A stretch of 64,000 nucleotides of DNA from Streblospio benedicti (lineage: Eukaryota; Annelida; Polychaeta; Spionida; Spionidae). Below, piece by piece: positions 12,551 to 25,295 of this stretch. Position numbers and translations under genes: made by a program. How positions within the stretch are numbered: the first letter of the stretch is position 1; every line of letters begins with the position of its first letter. The notes below the pieces were generated by a model. That model had not been told where the DNA came from. It ran no database searches and worked only from the letters and a program-made list of their open reading frames with translations. The stretch lies in contig CM032667.1 of the NCBI GenBank assembly GCA_019095985.1, positions 44,647,605 to 44,711,604 on the forward strand, given 5' to 3'.

Positions 12551-13089
12551 CGGAGTTGGCAGAGTCGTAAACTGATAACAGTTTTAGGGCATAAAATAGT
12601 GATCGCTTTGACTCCTACCTCTTTCAAACTACATGTATATGAATTGCTGCAATGCGGATTTTGCAAATTTGGATTGAAATACGGCAAAGTGTAACATTAA
12701 TCGTTAAAAAAGGCGTCTATATCATCATTCTTAGTCTGTACGTTTACATGATTAGCTTGAAACCAGTGAAACAATTTACAGATGGAATAAGAATACAGTG
12801 GCCACAGGTGTCAGTTACAACACTTGCAGCTTAAAAGAATCCTATAAATTGAATGTTGGCAATGTAAAATGTTAGCATCCTTGTCCTCTGATGGGCTTAA
12901 TACCTGGCTTATGATGCAGTTAATATGTACACGGTATCTGTGACCATGAAATATCATCATACAGACGTCCAGAAACTAGGCTACTAGCCGTGCAGCAGCC
13001 CATTCCAGTTGGTAAGTGATGGCAAGCGTCCATCAGATGTGGTATCGCCTAAACTCACGCCATCCTGCGATTTCCGTCCCTGTGATGCA

Positions 13090-13200
13090 TGGCCCGGCAC
13101 GGTGACGTACGGGGCTACACGCCAGACGTGCGTGACACGCGGCACGTGAGGGATAGGGACGTCACACGTACGGACGGCTGACGTATGGCATACGTCATCA
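13090..13200. repeat. ACGT cluster, CG-rich
   Basis: GTGACGTACGG, CAGACGTGCGTGACACG, GGGACGTCACACGTACGG and TGACGTATGGCATACGTC in 110 bp. No unit length is clear. Confidence 0.5.
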
Positions 13201-15522
13201 CAACCTGCTCAGTGTATTAGATATTTGATTCGTCTCTTTAATCACTTCAAGTAATAAGTGGCCAATTTTGCTATCTGTAATTTCATGCACCTGTGTACCT
13301 GACGATCTAGTCATGTCCATGACGCCAATTAGCTCAAATAGTTGAAGTTATGCATTGTACCAAAACTGTATACTAGTACCTGTTTGGAAACAGGGCCAGC
13401 AAGCATTACTTGCATACACATTTTGGTAAATTGCGTTTAAACGTCTTGAGGATAATGTAAAAAGCTCTGTTGCCATCAATCTCTCTTCCTCTCAGCTTAT
13501 AGATTGCATCTTTACGTGCTCCCACGTGCTAATCACATATCACGTGACACATCATAGTTGATAAGTGGGGAAAGGAAATGTTGCGTAATACTAAGGTGTT
13601 CTGTTCACAACTCTACCTGTGTATGGACAATAAACAACTGAATCTGAGATATAGGTGCAAACATTACAGGGAAATGAGCAATTTGTTTGACTAGTCTGTA
13701 GCCAAGTGGTAGAACGGTATACTGTGGGCGGCTGTAACGCGGTTTTAACTTAATAATTCAGTCCACGTTTTAGTTAGTTTTACTAATACATAATTTTGAC
13801 TTTTAAACCTCATAAAGTTTTGTCTCTTTATTAGCATGAAATTGATGGTAAAATAAACAAAAAAACTGAATGATACAAAATTGAGGAGATGGCGATCACA
13901 TCGCTATGATTATTTTGTTGGTGTAAATAGTTGACATTATTTACTCTGGGATTTTAGACAATATGACATTTTCCATCCAGCATAATAGCCTTATAGTCAT
14001 ACTTCATTTGGCATATATAGGCAGATATGAGGGGGGGTCCACGCACCCCACTCCCTTCTTTTCACCTGAATACTTCATTTTCACGGCATCTCCTTTTTTC
14101 ATAAAAAAAACATGAATCTGCCAGTGGTATATTTCTATCAAAACGTACGAGTTTTCGTGGGGTTATCGACTTTTGTTGCCGGTTTTGGACTGAGAGTGAC
14201 CAGCACTGACCAACATACTTGACCCATTGCGATGCTGCTGGCAGATACATTTATATGGCTACTAATTATGCAGCTAACCTAATATCGCCAGGTCCTATTG
14301 AACGCCTCTTATCATGTTCTGTTGGCTGCAAATCGCGTTACCAGTTTTGTCATCAGATTGCACACAGTACTCTTCTTTGGTATTTCTGTATGATCATGTA
14401 CATGTACATACATGTAGTTGTTGTAACTTCACTTATTATGGTATAATACTTCAAAAACAGAGCAATATTTTGGAAACGTTTTTTGTCGCAATACAAAATC
14501 GAGCTTTTTGTACATTTCTCTATCTTACTTTAAGGTGAATACCTTCATTGTGGGATTTGTTTAGATAAACACTGATAGAGACTAAATCATTTCCTCGTTT
14601 AGGCCATCACAGGGTCTCGTTGATATTTGGTACTACATGTATGGTTCTACAATCGTACCCGAATAGTTTAATCAGAAGACAAGGGTATGACTGTAGTCTT
14701 TACATCTTACACTGTCTTACACTGGTATTGCTGAGAGTTTTGGAGAAGCTGGGAGTTTGATATAGTTAGACAATTTGTAAATCCAACGCAGACCCAACAT
14801 TTTCGTGAATTGGTATTTTTCTGTAAAATCACTTTCTTGCACTCATTATCAATCAGCACGTATTAACTGTGCTAGATGTGTTTGCTGATTTATATTTATT
14901 CTAGTTGGAACCTCTCGTAAGCGTGATATGGTAAAGATATGTTGAATGAATAAAAGCAGCATAAATTCCAATGGGGATTGCTTCTATATTGTTATATATC
15001 AAACTGGTACATCAGTTTCCCATCAACTGGCAGTGAGTTTCATTTTCTCCCGTCATTGTTTATGTTATGGAAATTATCCCTATTTGCCATCACCTAAACA
15101 AATGACATTTCTAAGTGCTCTCCTCATATTATATCTATATTGCACCCAGGTCTGGCAATAAACTGTAGCCTCATTATAAATGAAGCCTCATACTATTTCC
15201 ACTATATGGTTTCCATTTTGATAGCCCCAGCAATTACTGTTACCCTCAAGAACCGAAATTCATCGTCGGTCTACAGGAATCTCATTTACATCATACATAC
15301 ATGTACATGTATAGTCAAAGTTGCAGGGTCTATATCACTTATTTTCAATAACTTGCGGCTTCCATAATATATGAAGATATCTCCAATAACTCATCGTGAA
15401 TGCATTGAACAATAAACCCAAAATAAAATGAGGATTCTAAACATCGGTTCAGAGCCATTCTGAGACAATTTGTTTAAGTATATATGTAAATACAGTCGCC
15501 TGGTGTGTGTCAGTGACTCGGA

Positions 15523-15543
15523 AACCACGTGACACACCACGTG
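15523..15543. promoter_or_regulatory. Paired CCACGTGAC E-boxes
   Basis: CCACGTGACACACCACGTGA: two identical sites 14 bp apart, followed by a GC-richer block to about 15620 with CCGGAAGTGG (ETS-like). Possibly a promoter or enhancer. Confidence 0.3.
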
Positions 15544-16886
15544 ACAAAGCACCTGCCCCGGAGCCGGAAGTGGCAGATTGAAGAGACTTCCCGTGTGCCG
15601 CCGCGCGGACGAATGCCCAGTTTCCTAAATGATGGGGTTTGGAAATTTAGCAAGTGGAACTTTGGCTGACAAAAATCAGTACACTTTAAGTGCTGAGAAA
15701 TCGGGCGAAGTGGAATGCACTCGATGGCTTTTAAATTCAACTGTACCAGGGTTTTACTTTCCTTTGTTCTTTGTTCGGGTGTGTGTACAGAATTATTAAA
15801 ACTATTTACACACATGGACACACGGCCTAATAGGGGCACCGTTTGCAAGGTCTGAGGCTGTACCGTCATTGGTAATAGCTTGGCATGATCGGATTACGTG
15901 ATGGAGGGCTTTGAACCCATCGACTCTCAGTTAACATTGGACACAGCTATAGGCCACGGAAGGAATTCAGCCTGAAATTGGAGTCAATGGATGCACTGTA
16001 TATCGCTCGAAGTTTAAGTGTGATGGAAGAAATCAAGCAAACCACTTTGGACAAACGTAGCTCAAACTATATTAAGAAGCTGACATTCTCACTTAAATAT
16101 ATCACAGATAAACTATTTTCTTTTGGTTCTATACTACAATTAGCTTTAAACAATCACTATGAATACATTTTGTTTTAAAGTTTGAGGTATTGAACTTCTT
16201 GCAAGATACTAAACTCAGTCTACAAGAATGCGCAAAAGTTCAAATCTCGTTCAACAGATGAATAAATTAGACCCACGCCACTCATTGTATTGACATCCGT
16301 CATTTTAGCATGTATCCAGAAAGCCCGCGATTGCACAATATCTGCCTATTATCGCCCATTTTCCGGATGTAGCTTTCGTGGCCTATAGAACCACCTTTAC
16401 TCTCCCTGCCGTCTGTGAAACCCATTCCAGAAAGATTGATGACGTCACGTTTTGCAGTCTGCTAGAAGACGATGAATTAAAAGCCGCTCGCAGCCATGTT
16501 TTTGATGTTCTTGATGTTGGTTTAACTGATAAGAATAACGCATGGCCTCACAACTCAGAACATAGGATCCTACATAACACAGTATCCTTGAGTTTAAAAG
16601 ATTGTACATTTATGCTCCTGCTCGTACCCTAGTGAAATAGAACAATAGACGCAGTAAGCTATAAAAACGTACCTTTTCCAGTTTATTTTATCATCTGGAA
16701 TCTCTTTTTCTTAGCACTTTTTAATGAAATTTAGGCGTTATATGACTTTTAATATGATGTTATGGATACATTTTTTGGTGGGTCTGGTTTTCAGAAATAA
16801 TGCTTTGCAAATGCGTCACAGGCGAGTGGTAAAAATTGGCTCAAAACGATAGTGTTAATTTTATCTTGCCCGTAAGAAGACCTGTA

Positions 16887-16960
16887 CAGTCGTGGCCAAA
16901 AGTTTTGCACCACAAAAACGTCTAATTAAATGAATATTTATGGTGATTATCTTTAGCTAT
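16887..16960 (+). mobile_element. Tc1-like terminal inverted repeat, single end
   Basis: CAGTCGTGGCCAAAAGTTTT follows TA, matching from memory the terminal repeat of Tc1-like transposons in fishes and other animals. No partner end was found downstream within a few hundred bases, so this is a solo or decayed element. Confidence 0.55.
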
Positions 16961-17978
16961 TTCTAATGCTTAGTAAATTACGTATTTTGTTGATTAGTTT
17001 GTATAAAATGCCTTTGATGGTCTTTTATTCACACAAAACGCTTTCACGAATATTAAATGCACAAAAGAATTAATGATTATAAATGTACCGTTAAATTTAA
17101 ATAGAGAGGCAAATATATATGAGTACTACGAACTATGTAAGCAGCATTTGTAGTCTGTACATGCTACAAATATTGCTTAAATAGTTCTAGACTAGCTCGT
17201 TAGAGTAGTTATACGATCAGAAAGCTACATTTACACATTCTAAGCCTTAATTTTCGCATATTGTGTTAAAAAACACATTAGAAATGAATTCAACTGCATC
17301 GGTGAGAAACCAATATAAATAATCCAATACATCTGGAAGCACGTGTTATCTCATGTAACTTGAAACGTGTTGCCATTTTCTATCTTTGAAGCCCCCAGGT
17401 TCGTTTGATCAACGGAAATTGCTAACTGTATGTTTAATGTTTATTGTACGTTGGATTAACTCGGAAATATTATCATGTATGTATGCAGGGTCCCCATAGG
17501 CTTTGGCATATTTGCTATGTATCGCTTGTACGAAACCCATGAAATCCTCTAAGTCCCCCCCCCTTCTGAAAACCTGGATCTGCCCGTTTGTTGCATTACT
17601 TAAGCAGCAAATCACTGTAGCAATTCTGACTACATGTACATGATGTACATAAGAAGCAGTCATCCACACTTGTACTCAATTTTACCAAATCAAAAGTTTG
17701 AGTACCATGATCTGATTTGCGATGCACTTTTTTACAGCTTCCCTTTGGCAGAATCCATGGTAAGGAACCAATTGACTGTTGCCCAATTCCCTCCCAAAGA
17801 CTGTCCAGACGGCACATTGACGGCCACAATGTCCCCGTGTTTGCCGCCTCACTGAGCACGAGCTTTCAAGTGATATTAATTGCAGTCAGAGTGGATTTGA
17901 TTTGATTCACGCTTCACTGCGTTTCGTATGTTGCAAGAGTTAATCACTGATGAGGTCAGTTCGTTCTGGGAGGCTGGT
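16961..17978. other. No gene seen
   Basis: AT-rich; a C-run at 17554 lies in the dispersed GAAAACCTGGATCTG phrase. Confidence 0.55.
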
Positions 17979-18115
17979 ATTAAAGCTAGGGGTCAGACAG
18001 TTCCCAATATTTGAAGCTGAATCAGCAGTGGTATTAATTGCAGCCATTGTTAAGCTAGGGTCAGACCGTCTCGAATGTTAAAATGGTATCAGCCATGATG
18101 TTGCTACTATTGTTA
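17979..18115 (+). repeat. ~65 bp minisatellite, locus 3
   Basis: Two units with AAGCTAGGGGTCAGACAG, TTCCCAATATTTGAAGCTGA, then TTAAGCTAGGGTCAGACCGT. Confidence 0.75.
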
Positions 18116-18509
18116 CCCCACAGTAAGATATTCCAAAATATTGTAGCTAAATAAATCAACTCTTAAATATTCGCACCATGTGCAGTGACTGTAGGACAAC
18201 AGTGATCAAGAGTACATTAAATTTTGTAGTCAATATTCTAGTCATGCATTACAGCTCTGTAGATAAGAATTGTGTAGCACTTCTGTGGTTTGAATCAGTC
18301 GCCGTCATAAGCTGGGCTGGATCTCGTTATCGCCGTGTTGTTGTATCTGCCTTGAGTTGTCTGCACCATCAGGCCGAGTCTCTCCCATGGCATTCAAAAT
18401 CTGAGTCAGTTCAATTCCCTGTACAAAGATGCATATTCTACCGTCTATATATATCTGGACACTATTGCACACTGTACACGTCAGTAATTCTTCGTCTATA
18501 TTGAACACA

Positions 18510-18771
<262 letters not shown>

Positions 18772-18971
18772 TTTAAACACTGCACACTATACACTGTAGG
18801 TCAATAATAGTGATCATATTATACCCTCAGTGATAATAACGCAAACACGCGCACGCACACGCGCGCAATCCATCTCCTATGTGACCCCCGATCCCAACAG
18901 TCAGAACCATGGAGTCTGACTCTGAAAATTGGTCGAAATTCTTCATTTAGCCATAATGAACGTGTGAAAAG

Positions 18972-19172
18972 AGACACCCTCTTTATTAGGACCACCTCAT
19001 GGACTGACCCCAAAAGCCTTTTGAAAAGGGCTCAACAGAGAGGTGGTTTGCTTTCATGCGTTCATTATGACTTCATGGAGAATTGGGACCACGCAAAATG
19101 GTCTCTTTTAGAAGTGGTCCCTATCATGAAACTTGAAAAAAGGACAAATCTATACTCTATAGTATTGTATTT

Positions 19173-19238
<66 letters not shown>

Positions 19239-19239
19239 G

Positions 19240-19279
<40 letters not shown>

Positions 19280-19322
19280 TCACTGGACCGCGCAAACTAG
19301 TCTTATTACAGAGGCTCTACTG
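18972..19322 (+). mobile_element. Pogo/Tigger-like MITE carrying a CAG tract
   Basis: The left part has TTTATTAGGACCACCTC and AGAGAGGTGGTTTG; the right terminus is CAGAGGCTCTACTG followed by TA. A CAG tract of about 100 bp (19174-19275) interrupts the interior, making this copy longer than the 185-bp norm. Confidence 0.7.
19174..19275. repeat. (CAG)n with a CAGAAG interruption
   Basis: Two blocks of CAG separated by CAGAAGCAGAAG near 19231, inside the pogo-like MITE at 18972-19322. Not considered coding. Confidence 0.93.
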
Positions 19323-19324
19323 TA

Positions 19325-20569
19325 CACGGTTATACAAACACATGTGTATCAATAATACATTACACTGTCTACTTGAACAGAGACAAATGTACAAACACAG
19401 TAGCCGCCTGTCTCTGTATGCATCAGGCCGTCTCAGCGCCACTCACGCCAATTAGGGCTCTTTGTGCTCCCAGGCCGCTGTGTGTGATCCTCCTCAACAA
19501 CTCTATGTTAACCCTGTCTCTAGGGGGCTAACGTGGTGAATTTACTGGCACATCAAGGTTTTCTCGGTTAAGGCGAGGAGGTTATAGGCATTTCTTTTCT
19601 TTTTTTTTAGATTTGTAAAACTACATGAAAAACCTTGCTGCTTTCTTATAACAGTCCCTCAAGTGTATAAAGTGGTAACTTTGCTGTTAGTGGCTGAGTG
19701 GGCTGGGTGGCAGTGTAGCATGATCAGCACCTATATCATTGCCCATGGAGGCCTCGGAGGGCAGTGGCGGAGGTCTAAAATTGGTGGTATTCTTAGAGGG
19801 GAATGGGTGGGCATGGAAAATTTAAGATGGGGAACATAAAATTATAGTATTATGGCCCCATTTTTCATACACCCCCCCCCCCAAACCGGTAGGCCAAGAG
19901 AAGTGGTTGTCTATAACCCTCCTAATAGTGGGTAGTAATTCATGCTCATACTTAAGCCAAGAATAAAGCCTAAAACAAGCTCAACTTTACCAGATCCAAT
20001 CTCTCAGAGTTTGAGAGTTTGAGGCTTATTTGAGGCTTTAACTAGACTGAGATCATTCACTCTCAAGAAAGGGTTAAGTGGGGACGCTTGTAGCTGCGCC
20101 CTTTACTTTAGACGGAGGCCCCAGGGGTGTGCAGGGGTGATGAGCTATATACACAGTCTGTGAAGGAATCAGTTTAAAAGAAACACGTATTTGCCGTGGC
20201 TGTTTGAAGGGTTGTCTGAGCAAACAGCGCAACTCAATACCCGTACGTTGGTAATGTTGTTGGGTTTGATTAAGTAAATGGAGCACGCAATTTGCCTGGT
20301 CTTTTGTCCCGCTTGAAACAGTTGTGTTGAAAAGAGACATTCAGTTTTGTGAGCCCGCGAGCGCTGTGACATATTGTGCTACATGGCGCATGCATTGCTC
20401 TGGGACAAGGTCCACACGTTGTTGAAAAGACGTTATGAATTCATTTAGAAAACAACAAACTAACGCACGTCTTTAAAAGTCGGTTTGAAACATCATTTTA
20501 TGTTCGCAGAGCACCAATTTCAACACACATTTGAAATCCTTTTACAGAATCCACGTCACTTCAACTTGT
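19325..20569. other. No gene seen
   Basis: Contains a short C-run (19870) and GA/GG-rich stretches; no coding pattern. Confidence 0.55.
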
Positions 20570-20770
20570 ATTGGTAGATACACTACGTCACTAATCATAT
20601 GACGTAATATTGGAATAAATTACTTACTACATTGTGCGTTCATAACATCACTACATGTACGTTTAGTCAAGTGTTCATTACGTCACTGTGGACGTTTCAC
20701 TATATGTTACGTCGAACGTTAGCACGTCACATTGAGCCCCCATTACGTCACTAATCACCACGTGACATTT
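20570..20770. repeat. Array of TTACGTCACT motifs
   Basis: CTACGTCACTAATCA, ATTACGTCACTGTGG, TTACGTCGAACG and ATTACGTCACTAATCACC recur over 200 bp. They read as CRE-like (ACGTCA) half-sites and precede the TATA candidate at 20917. Confidence 0.55.
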
Positions 20771-20909
20771 CCCCGCCGCGCATGCGTCGTTGCATCTTAA
20801 GTTCGGGCGTAAATGTTAATTGGTGAGGTCCTGTCCGCAGAATCACCGAACTCCCCGCCGTAAACCCGCAATTAACCTTCTCACCTCTCACGGGTTTAGA
20901 TAAAAATAC

Positions 20910-20975
20910 CCCCGTGTATAAAACCCCGTGCTACATACAAGATGACAACATGCAAAGGTCAGTTTCAACATGGGA
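20910..20975 (+). promoter_or_regulatory. TATA-type promoter candidate
   Basis: TATAAAA at 20917-20923 lies in a GC-richer block after repeated ACGTCA motifs and a CGCATGCG. ATG triplets follow at 20942, 20950 and 20970, and AAAG|GTCAGT at 20958 resembles a donor of a very short first exon. The first ATG is about 25 bp after TATA, too near for a leader. No downstream exon was found. Confidence 0.3.
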
Positions 20976-23609
20976 GCTTTGTAGGTCATCGTATGTCTTA
21001 CTGCTGTAGCAGTAACTGTGTCAAATTTACAGAAATTAGTGTACACTAAACACACTTTATCGCCAATGGACTCACGTCTTGCGGTTCATATTTGTGATGC
21101 TTAATTTCTAAATAATGTGTACTCTGCATTTTTGAGACATTGATAGGTGTGTTTGCCAAGGCTGCAATGCTGTCTTGTTTTTTTTTACAAGTCCCCGAAT
21201 GAAAGTGTGACATTATAACATGGCGTAATTGGGTTACTTGAGAGGAGGCATCAGGATGGATTGGCAGCTGTTTGTGTTAATTAACCATAATGTCATCCAC
21301 TGATTATTGACCTTCCTACTTAGCGAAAAAAAATAACTGGGCCAATCAAATGCCCCACAGCAATGGTTCCTTTGCAATGTGTCATCACTTTATAATGAGC
21401 CTCATTTTGGTTTCAAGATGGCTGACGCGTGAAATTAGTCCAACGCGAGCTGCCTCATTAAATGTGTTATTCATTCATGATTTGAAAACAGAAAATAATG
21501 AACAAATACAATTCGCTTCTGGTGTGTTCTTGTTTCTCCATCTGTCTATATATGAGCAAGTTATTATCCTTGCTGGGCGTATTAATATTGTGTATTTGGC
21601 ACGAGGGAATGGAGAAAATGGCAGCTATGGACTAGATGGTGGACTGCTGATTTAAGATTAGATCCCTCAGAGTAATAGAAGAATTATTGCCGCTGTGACT
21701 TCAAAGACATAGATTGAGAAACAATCAGTAGAGATGAAATTAAAATGACTATTTAGGGCCGTAGCCAGGATTGCAAAAGATAGGGGGGGAAATTGGTTGG
21801 GCGAGGGTACAGGGAATCGGCATACTCTCAGCTTTTCGAAGGGGGTTGGGGGCATGCTCCTACACGAAAATGGTATCTTCTGATTTGGACCTCTTTCATA
21901 GCTTCTGAAGCCCTTTCAGACGGAGAAGTAACTTTAAAAAACAAATATTCTAAAACTCAGTTTCATTCAGGGTTTGGCAAAAGAAAACTTCTTTGCTTGT
22001 TAGAAATGATAGACAGTACAAAGTGATTGAATTACCAGAGAAGCAAACAGGGAGTGATGCAACACAACACCTTGTTATTCATGCAGTGGCGTGACTGTCC
22101 CACCACTCTGTGTACAGTAAACACTCTGTATAAGGCCACCCAATGGTCATGGTTCATAGATGTCAGTAGAGAGGTGGTGTCTGTAAGCAGGTATGCTGTG
22201 GTATGGTTATTAAGGTTGAATAGTGGGCATATGGAGTTGGTATTTTTTATGTAGGTGGCATTCGCTGGAGCTTTCCCCACTGTATATCCATGTGAAGGAG
22301 AAACCCATCACATCATCACATCACGTGACATTTCACGAGGAGAGTCACTCTTTTGTCCATTGGACAGTGCATTTTCAATCGTCATATTTCACAATGAAAT
22401 GCTACAATCATAAATGGTAAACCTTTTCAGAAAAGTGTGAATTTTAATCTATGTAATTGAATCCGTTTGAGTTGTGTTCGTATTACAAATATGTTAAATG
22501 CTTTCATACCAATTTATAGTCTTTTTCATTTGGCTAATGCACCATGTTAATCTAGCATTTGAGCATTAATTAGTCACTTATATAGGCTGGCTTCCGGGTG
22601 TGACCTCCACACGTCCGGTATCAATGGACCACGCCACAAGTTGATGATGAGAATTCAGTGAACAGAGGCAATGTTAAAACACGGTAACGATCCTATCTCC
22701 AATCAAACAAGACCGTTAGAAGGATACTGCTGTACTAATAGTTACCGGAAGTAACAAAATCCATGCATTTATGGTTTGTCACACCCGCAATCAACCGATT
22801 AACAAGCCCTATACACGGTGCTGTCGGCGTGTAGGTGTGGGAGTTTGCCGCCGGTATCTCACCGATCAAGCTCTCACCATCTGTTTACGTAACTCTCCAT
22901 CCGAGGTGCTAAATCCACACAAAACCTCGGCCGTGTTTGCTCAGAAACACAAACTGTGTCAGTCTCAGTAGGTCAGTAACAAAACGGGCTTGTTTATGGT
23001 ATACACAGTGTACACCACAATGTACAACAGAGTGTACAACACGTAGCACAAAAACAACATCAGGTTTAGAGCACATCCTTACTAATACATAGGCGTTGTT
23101 AATTTGCTATTTTTTTTTATTTCATTTCTATTTTGGTTGCATGTACAGGCCGGTTTCGGACGGTGAACATTGTGAACACACTGATGAAGGCCCCTACCCG
23201 ACGTTCTACATTCAGTACGTAAATCCACGTTGAACGTTAATATTGGCCTGTGTAAATATTAACTGTCGCTGCTTTTTTTGCTTTTTTAGCCCGTGTGTCA
23301 AGAGTGACGGCCTCTAACCTTTCGCTAGGCCGCTAGACGGCTAGTTATCTCTCGTCACTCTAGCTAGTTCTGCCAGCAAGTTTACTGCTGTTGACTGCAA
23401 ACACGCTTAGAATTTATCGTTTATCATCTCCATCAAATTTACGACGTCTAGAAAAACGGGCTGGTTTCTATCACCTTATATTTTGTTGTCATGTTGAACA
23501 GTTAATGCTTTTTCTAGCTATGTAAAGTACAGGCTTTTTTAGAGTTAGATTTATCGCATGTTGTTTTTATATTTGTGCTGCATACTATCACTTAAGCACT
23601 ACACAAACA
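20976..23609. other. No gene seen
   Basis: Apart from the pogo-like relic at 22110, GGTTTCGGACGGTG...CACTGATGAAGGC near 23150-23190 recalls phrases common in invertebrate retroelement ends, without further support. Confidence 0.5.
22110..22290 (+). mobile_element. Pogo-like MITE, degenerate
   Basis: TACAGTAAACACTCTGTATA at the left, GTCAGTAGAGAGGTGGTG in the middle and a decayed right end near CCCCACTGTA. Confidence 0.5.
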
Positions 23610-24160
23610 CAACATAAGTTAGAAAATACCTTCTTTCTTTCATGCTCTACCAAAGTGCTGATGTGGCATCATACGTTATCCAATCAACAGAAAATCCTAG
23701 CAGCAATATTCAGCTGTTCTAGAGACCAAGCTAGCCAGTCCTCAAACCCTTGCCAAAGATAAACTTGACTGCCATTAATTGTAAGCTAAGTATTCTATGT
23801 TCTGTAGAAGCAATCAGTTATATTCCATTGTGCATAATCACTGATTGGAACAATTTCTAAGGACAATGGCTTGATTCAAGTCACCCTAGAAAAAGTCAAA
23901 CGCCGCCTTTTATTGACGCCACCGATGTCTAACTAGCGCCAAAGCATTGTAGATACGCACAGTGATACACAGCAGTTGTTTGAAAATACCTTCTTCACTG
24001 CATTAGAGAGCCGGTCGTTCCTTCACATTGCACATTTATCCTATCAGCAGAGAATCCGCACATCCAAATGGGTGATAACCACGTTGGGACAATTTCTAAT
24101 GGAATCACCATGATTCAAGTCATGATCAATGACTCAAGTCACCCTAGATCAAAATTCGTC
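23610..24160 (+). repeat. Degenerate tandem duplication
   Basis: GAAAATACCTTCTT, TATCCAATCAACAGAAAATCC / TATCAGCAGAGAATCC, GGAACAATTTCTAAGGA / GGGACAATTTCTAATGGA and AAGTCACCCTAGA recur in order in 23610-23935 and 23965-24160. Confidence 0.65.
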
Positions 24161-24196
24161 TCTTACTAGTGCTTAAACTTACTTCTCATGCCCAAT

Positions 24197-24332
24197 GAGT
24201 GATAATCAACTCAAAATCACAGCTGGTGACGAAGTCTAAACGTTTGGCGTGAGTCACAAACGCAATAACAGCAACGTCTGACGTACGGAAATCCACGTAA
24301 CGCGTAATCACCTCAAAATCACAGCTGGTGCC
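24197..24332 (+). repeat. 26-bp direct repeat
   Basis: TCAAAATCACAGCTGGTG with the same TAATCAMC prefix occurs near 24200 and 24306. Confidence 0.7.
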
Positions 24333-24334
24333 AA

Positions 24335-24560
24335 GGAAAGCGGCTGTCGTGTTGCGCCACTGGACTGCGCTCTCACGCCCGCCGCCGCCACCCCGCGAGT
24401 CGCCACCGCTAACCCTGCAGACTCATAGCAGCGGCCGGGGCGCCATCAACATTAGACTAATTTGGCCTATAGTGCGCGGCAGCGGCTTTATGGATTTTCA
24501 CGTATTAGCCCCGCGTGATTCTAATCCATTGAGCCCAATCACGGATCTGTGTGATCTGGT
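24335..24560. promoter_or_regulatory. GC-rich block, possible CpG island or conserved element
   Basis: CpG-rich sequence (CCGCCGCCGCCACC, GCGGCCGGGGCGCC) passing into AT-richer DNA with TTCTAATCCATTGAG, a homeodomain-type TAATCC. No exon signals. Confidence 0.25.
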
Positions 24561-25164
24561 TAAATGAACAGAATCTGATGCGATGTGAATGTAGCGTTTG
24601 TAAAGCAGGAGGGATTCATGAGATTGCCGGCTCATTGGTGTCATGGGCGAGGTCTCCGTGATCGTCTCAAACACACCTATGATGATGCCTCGATAAAATG
24701 CGTGCCTTGAAGTGGACAGTCACCCCTCTGCACGTTAAAGAACTTACATAGCTTAAAAACAATAGCTAGTGTGATCCCTCCACACCTCGAGGCTCGTTGG
24801 TTACCTAATCTGTCTCTGGTGGTCCAAGTACCAACACCTCGTGGCCTCCCTCTGCTATAATCATCAAAATTGATGGCGGCGGGGTACTCAAGCAAATAAA
24901 CATACACACATGAAGACGGGCCCTTTACATCAGGGGTATTGAGCATGTCCACAAATTAGGGAGCTGTTACGACTGCCATACCGACGGATCGATGTCAAAT
25001 TTTTAGAGGCAAAAATAATTTAGTAACTTTTTTGCTGGGCCAAATTGAATCTCTAAATTTGAATCTCTAAATACATTGTATTAATAAATGTTTTAAGTCA
25101 TAAGGCATTGCTATGTCTATATATATATTTTCAATTATGTATCGCAGCATTGTGAATTACAGTA

Positions 25165-25295
25165 GTCCATTGGCAGTTTGGTCACTGCTGTTGACATCAT
25201 CAGAGTGACCCTCTGTGAATGTCAGCCAGACATGAGCAGATGGTCATTGTGGAGATGTCTACAGCAGTGATCAAACTGTCCATTAATGATGTCTG
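25165..25295. repeat. Imperfect inverted repeat
   Basis: GGCAGTTTGGTCACTGCTGT near 25172 pairs with ACAGCAGTGATCAAACTGTC near 25261; arms are about 35 bp with a few mismatches. Confidence 0.65.

Larger units (their letters stand above)
12550..16880. other. No gene seen
   Basis: Apart from the ACGT cluster and E-boxes listed, AT-rich DNA. A TAGCCAAGTGGTAG (A-box-like) at 13691 has no B box after it. Confidence 0.55.

Noticed and set aside
13684-13745. tRNA gene suggested by TAGCCAAGTGGTAG
   Set aside because: No B box or acceptor stem at the right distance.
15510-15869. 119-aa minus-strand ORF
   Set aside because: No recognisable domain, and it ends in an E-box-containing GC block; probably chance.
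16378-16632. 84-aa ORF with fairly balanced composition
   Set aside because: The first part looks protein-like but no family, splice site or neighbour supports it; could be a relic.
18964-19455. 163-aa ORF with poly-glutamine
   Set aside because: It runs from a MITE through a CAG tract into unrelated DNA, with no protein-like sequence outside the poly-Q.
23150-23200. Hammerhead-like CTGATGA near 23190
   Set aside because: No GAAA after a stem on the same strand; the resemblance is only to one motif.
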